Shown in pieces: positions 20,140-22,777 of a stretch of 22,777 nt of DNA. The DNA lies in contig NWUY0300020994.1 of the NCBI GenBank assembly GCA_004151065.3, forward strand, positions 45,524 through 68,300. Reading direction: 5' to 3'. The DNA comes from Larix sibirica. Its lineage: Eukaryota; Streptophyta; Pinopsida; Pinales; Pinaceae. Position 1 is the first letter of the stretch. Each line of letters starts with the position of its first letter. Below the pieces are notes generated by a model that did not search any database, was not told the DNA's origin, and saw only the letters and a list, made by a program, of their open reading frames with translations. The translations under genes and the position numbers were made by a program.

Positions 20140-20545
20140 TAATAACTTAAGAAATCAATCAACTAAAAAGGAAAATGTGATATGTGCTACATCCTTCTCC
20201 ATTCATGAATGTGATACAAAAATTGGGTGCCAGTGTATTGTCAACACAACACTAATAATTTAGTCCCCATCTCATATTGGATTATAAATTGGAAGTGCAT
20301 TAAAAATTTCATGGATAGAGATGAGAAATCACGTAAGCAAAGCTTGTGAATAGCTATATACCATTTAGTACGCAAAATCAATCAAGGTTCATTGGAAGAG
20401 TCTTAGTCTAATATTGTTTCCCATCAAGGAGTTAGAATAACACCACGGATGAAATGTCATCACATGATTAATGGGATCTTCTCCAACTTTTCCTTCAAAC
20501 TTTAGGATATTCTAAGGCAACTTGGTTGGGGTGGGAGGCTAATTT
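20140..20545 (-). pseudogene. Gag capsid region of minus-strand element (broken)
   Basis: The reading FEGKVGEDPINHVMTFHPWC then YSNSLMGNNIRLRLFQ, a stop where Arg or Trp fits, TLIDFAY, then in a shifted frame KWYI is a typical gag capsid start (G-x-D-P-x2-H, helix, then W-Y). Further left LCLRDFSSLSMKFLMHFQF and YHIHEWRRM complete the domain. Capsid subunits form the particle. Several frameshifts and stops are present. From about 20130 to 19746 the reading is poor. Confidence 0.75.
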
Positions 20546-21319
20546 GGACTGTGACACACCTAGTCATTTGTAAGATTCATCAAACTTGGGAGATTCAACA
20601 TCGCCGGAAATGATAATTGAGTTTAGGAAAATGAGTTCCATGGATTTTTTGGTTAACACATCATTGAATTATACCTCATATTTCCCTGAAATAAATTGCC
20701 CCATTAGAGATTTCCTTCAGTAGTAGTAGAAGGTGGGTACATATTGAACCCACTATTCTATAGAAGAGCACTGCTCATTAAATTTCTTGTTCACTAAAAT
20801 GTGGCATTTCCAGTTAGAAAACCAATGGAGGAAAGTAATAACTACATAAAGAGGGCATGGATGTAGAAATTTGTCCACCTTTGAATGCAAATGGGATAGA
20901 AGAACTACCCACTGCCACATTTGATTGGGAAAGACAAGAGGAGAAGTAATGTTAAATGTTGACATTCAAAAGAAGAGGGTCATCTATTTTGAGGAGAAGC
21001 GGATGGGGTATCAATCCCATTGATAGGAGTAACCACACGGGTAAGTCCCTCTGGTTGTCACAGAGTTAGGAGGATTGATTACCGCAGTAAGATACTAGAC
21101 ACATGAGGATTATTTCTCATAGTAGGGACACTAGATGAGGGGGGGGGGGTTCCCCCAACAAATAGATAAGTACCGATAGTACTCATATTTTTCCATTGAC
21201 TCAAAGTGTAATGCCTCTCATTCATAACCCCTATTATTGTAATCGAATATAAAATGTAAATACTTTTACGTACTACTTCGTGGCATGGAGCTGAAGGCCA
21301 AGGCCACACCAGCGAACAT
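20546..21319 (-). other. 5' leader of minus-strand element
   Basis: This lies between the gag start and the candidate 5' LTR. There is no convincing ORF. It includes an 11-base G run at 21137-21147 followed by ttccccc, which can form a small hairpin. A primer-binding site is expected next to 21319; the minus-strand sequence there contains TGGTGTGGCC but does not match initiator-Met well. Confidence 0.4.
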
Positions 21320-21687
21320 TGTAACACTCTGATTTTATAGTCAAACCATGTGCTAGATAAAGCATGGTGACATCACATGTATGATGTAAATAATGGAATA
21401 TACTTAGGGGATGAATATGCATGAAAATGGAAATAAAAAGGGCAACAACATCCACTAGGGGGAGAGGTGAAAGGCTAGTGAATCCTTAGGAATCTAGTTG
21501 ATGATGACTGGGTGTCATGTTGGTACCTAAGGATCTTGAAGATAAATTATTTAGCTTACGATCTCAGATGCCCAAGTGGAAGTGAGTTATGATTACTCAT
21601 TTACTAGCTTAAACAATTAGACGGTAAAGTAAGCCTATAAAGAAAAGGAAAGACATATGATTTATGTACAACCGAAAAGGGATAGAG

Positions 21688-21713
21688 TATATATATATAT
21701 ATATATATATATA
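21688..21713. repeat. (TA)13 microsatellite
   Basis: Thirteen uninterrupted TA units, a simple repeat. Confidence 0.98.
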
Positions 21714-21820
21714 AGAGAAAAATCCCACAGTTTATTCCACTGCGTCTGTTTGATAGAAATTTAATCAAGCAGTAGTAGAGAGGGGTGATAGATATAAGAG
21801 ATGAGTGATTTTTCTTTATA

Positions 21821-21891
21821 GATGTGGCTGAAATCATGTAAAATATGGAGAAGGGTCTCTTATACTCATTTTTCATAATTTCAGTCACATT
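21821..21891. repeat. Imperfect inverted repeat, 18-base arms
   Basis: Arms 21821-21838 (gatgtggctgaaatcatg) and 21874-21891 (cataatttcagtcacatt) are complementary at 15 of 18 positions, with a 35-base loop. All differences are transitions, so the RNA stem could be partly kept by G-U pairs. Confidence 0.7.
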
Positions 21892-22010
21892 TTAAACTTC
21901 AATCCATATCATTGCATATAAAATCTAGAGGAAATGATTCTCTTAATGCTTTTACTTGGTTCCTCTTCAAGCTATCACTATTACCAACAAGGTGTTTACT
22001 ATTTACCATT

Positions 22011-22236
22011 ATGAAGTTTTTAAAAACTTCATTTAAAAAACATTTGGGTGCTCATATTCATGTGAATATGAGCATCCAATTTTTTTTTAATTGATGTTTT
22101 TAAAATCTTGATCGAGCTTTTTCCTAACTGCACATAAACCCTCAATCAAGGTATTTAAAAACATGCATACAATCTCGATCGAGGGTTTTAAAAGCATCAA
22201 TTGAGCTAATAGCTCAATCAAGGGCTTTAAGACAGG
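22011..22236. repeat. Palindrome and 28-bp repeat cluster (foldback structure)
   Basis: A perfect 22-base palindrome lies at 22011-22032 (atgaagttttt/aaaaacttcat). A 17-base-arm hairpin with one mismatch lies at 22044-22060 and 22063-22079 (ttgggtgctcatattca). A unit like ctcgatcgagggttttaaaagcatcaat follows in four copies: inverted at 22090-22116, direct at 22141-22168, 22174-22201 and 22213-22236. A 17-base palindrome (ttgagcta-a-tagctcaa) lies at 22201-22217. It may be a foldback or MITE-like element, or part of an LTR. Confidence 0.7.
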
Positions 22237-22296
22237 ATTTTAGCCCTCTTTTCTAAAAGTTTATTTTTTTTGCTCTTTTTGTCAAACCTAAACCCC

Positions 22297-22327
22297 TGTC
22301 CTAGGATGCAACATGTCCTAGGATGCA
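22297..22327. repeat. 14-bp direct repeat pair
   Basis: tgtcctaggatgca occurs at 22297-22310 and again at 22314-22327, three bases apart. Each contains the palindrome CCTAGG. Confidence 0.95.
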
Positions 22328-22777
22328 CCTTAGATGGAGGAATTCATACCAATAGATTTGTCAATGAATCGTCTATCCATTGGCATATAATTTACGAGTT
22401 TCTATGTTCATATGGTAATTTTTTTATTTTTATTTTCTTTTGAAACTTACACGTACAAAACCATGTCAACAACTTTGAATCAACAGAAAGGAAAATCAAC
22501 AACATAAAAATTACACAACAATTTTTTTTTCAAAAAATATATATGCCGCAGACCATAGTGTTCTCTTCAAAAGGGTATTTTTCATTTTTTGATTTTTGTA
22601 ACTAGTACAAAAAAAGGTTACATCCACATACATGTGTGCAAAATACAATTAAAATTTTCAATGGTTAGGTTCAATTTTTTTTTTTAAATATAATTTTCCG
22701 TCATAGATTAAAAAATAATATGTGCGCCTCAATGTATTTTGTGTATATTATGTTCATATATTTTTTTTTGAAAAATT
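22328..22777. other. AT-rich sequence without recognisable features
   Basis: The stretch has many T and A runs and no coding frame, RNA gene or element end that I can see. Confidence 0.6.

Larger units (their letters stand above)
15304..21319 (-). mobile_element. Second Ty3/gypsy retrotransposon, minus strand, decayed
   Basis: Reading right to left the order is gag (about 20545-20140), zinc-knuckle remnant (about 19745-19665), protease (about 19130-18765), RT (about 18065-17170), RNase H (about 17165-16640) and integrase (about 16600-15304). This is the standard gypsy order, with gag first. Residue patterns differ clearly from the plus-strand element (for example WGLDIMTC and IRLNPNKCIFGV), so it is a different lineage. 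All domains carry stops and frameshifts. Confidence 0.88.
21320..22010 (-). repeat. Candidate 5' LTR of minus-strand element
   Basis: On the plus strand the stretch begins tgtaacactctgatttta at 21320, so the minus-strand LTR would end ...gtgttaca, a common plant gypsy LTR end. Its other end is not defined; 22010 is only where the palindrome cluster begins. It contains a (TA)13 microsatellite and an 18-base imperfect inverted repeat. No partner LTR was found at the left end, so this call is tentative. Confidence 0.4.

Noticed and set aside
21604-21888. 94-codon minus-strand frame with an Ile-Tyr repeat
   Set aside because: The Ile-Tyr run is the (TA)13 microsatellite; the frame is not a gene.
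22141-22236. CRISPR-like repeat array
   Set aside because: The units are imperfect, self-complementary and separated by only a few bases, the spacing is uneven, and the setting is plant-type DNA full of retrotransposons.

Overview
This window looks like intergenic nuclear DNA from a land plant with a large, AT-rich, transposon-filled genome. The evidence is two different Ty3/gypsy-type pol regions of plant retrotransposon style, LTR-type junction signals, and the lack of any intact host gene. The species cannot be told from the sequence. No gene here looks functional: every recognisable coding region carries frameshifts, in-frame stops and lost catalytic residues. I see no tRNA, rRNA, CRISPR array or bacterial-style operon.

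Layout. (1) Bases 1 to about 9193, plus strand: most of a decayed Ty3/gypsy element, its 5' end cut off by the window edge. In order it holds an aspartic-protease-like region, a gag/capsid-like segment, reverse transcriptase, RNase H and a DD35E integrase ending at 4643. A non-coding gap of about 670 bp with a good TATA motif follows. Next comes a long broken additional ORF (5318-8771), then a polypurine tract and a 3' LTR of about 337 bp. (2) 9194-11100: AT-rich DNA without genes, holding a 31-bp tandem repeat and a diverged pair of about 180-bp repeats. (3) 11101-14436: a probable second plus-strand LTR element. It is recognised by an LTR-like end and a decayed initiator-Met primer-binding site at 11485, followed by about 2.9 kb of purine-rich, coding-like sequence that I cannot identify. 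(4) 14437-21319, minus strand: a second, different Ty3/gypsy element. Read right to left it has gag, a zinc-knuckle remnant, protease, RT, RNase H and integrase. (5) 21320-22777: a probable 5' LTR of that minus-strand element, a foldback cluster of palindromes and 28-bp repeats, then featureless AT-rich sequence.

How the parts relate. In a living gypsy element, gag would form the particle, protease would mature it, RT/RNase H would copy the RNA from a tRNA primer to the polypurine tract, and integrase would insert the DNA. Both elements show these parts in dead form. Many stops sit where a Trp, Arg or Gln codon is expected, as long-term deamination of methylated cytosine would produce.

The two most unusual points are in the first element. 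A gag-like segment lies between protease and RT, in reading continuity with the protease side. A roughly 1150-codon additional ORF, apparently with its own promoter, occupies the position where envelope genes sit in retrovirus-like elements. All family calls come from reading the translated sequence by eye; no database search was possible.
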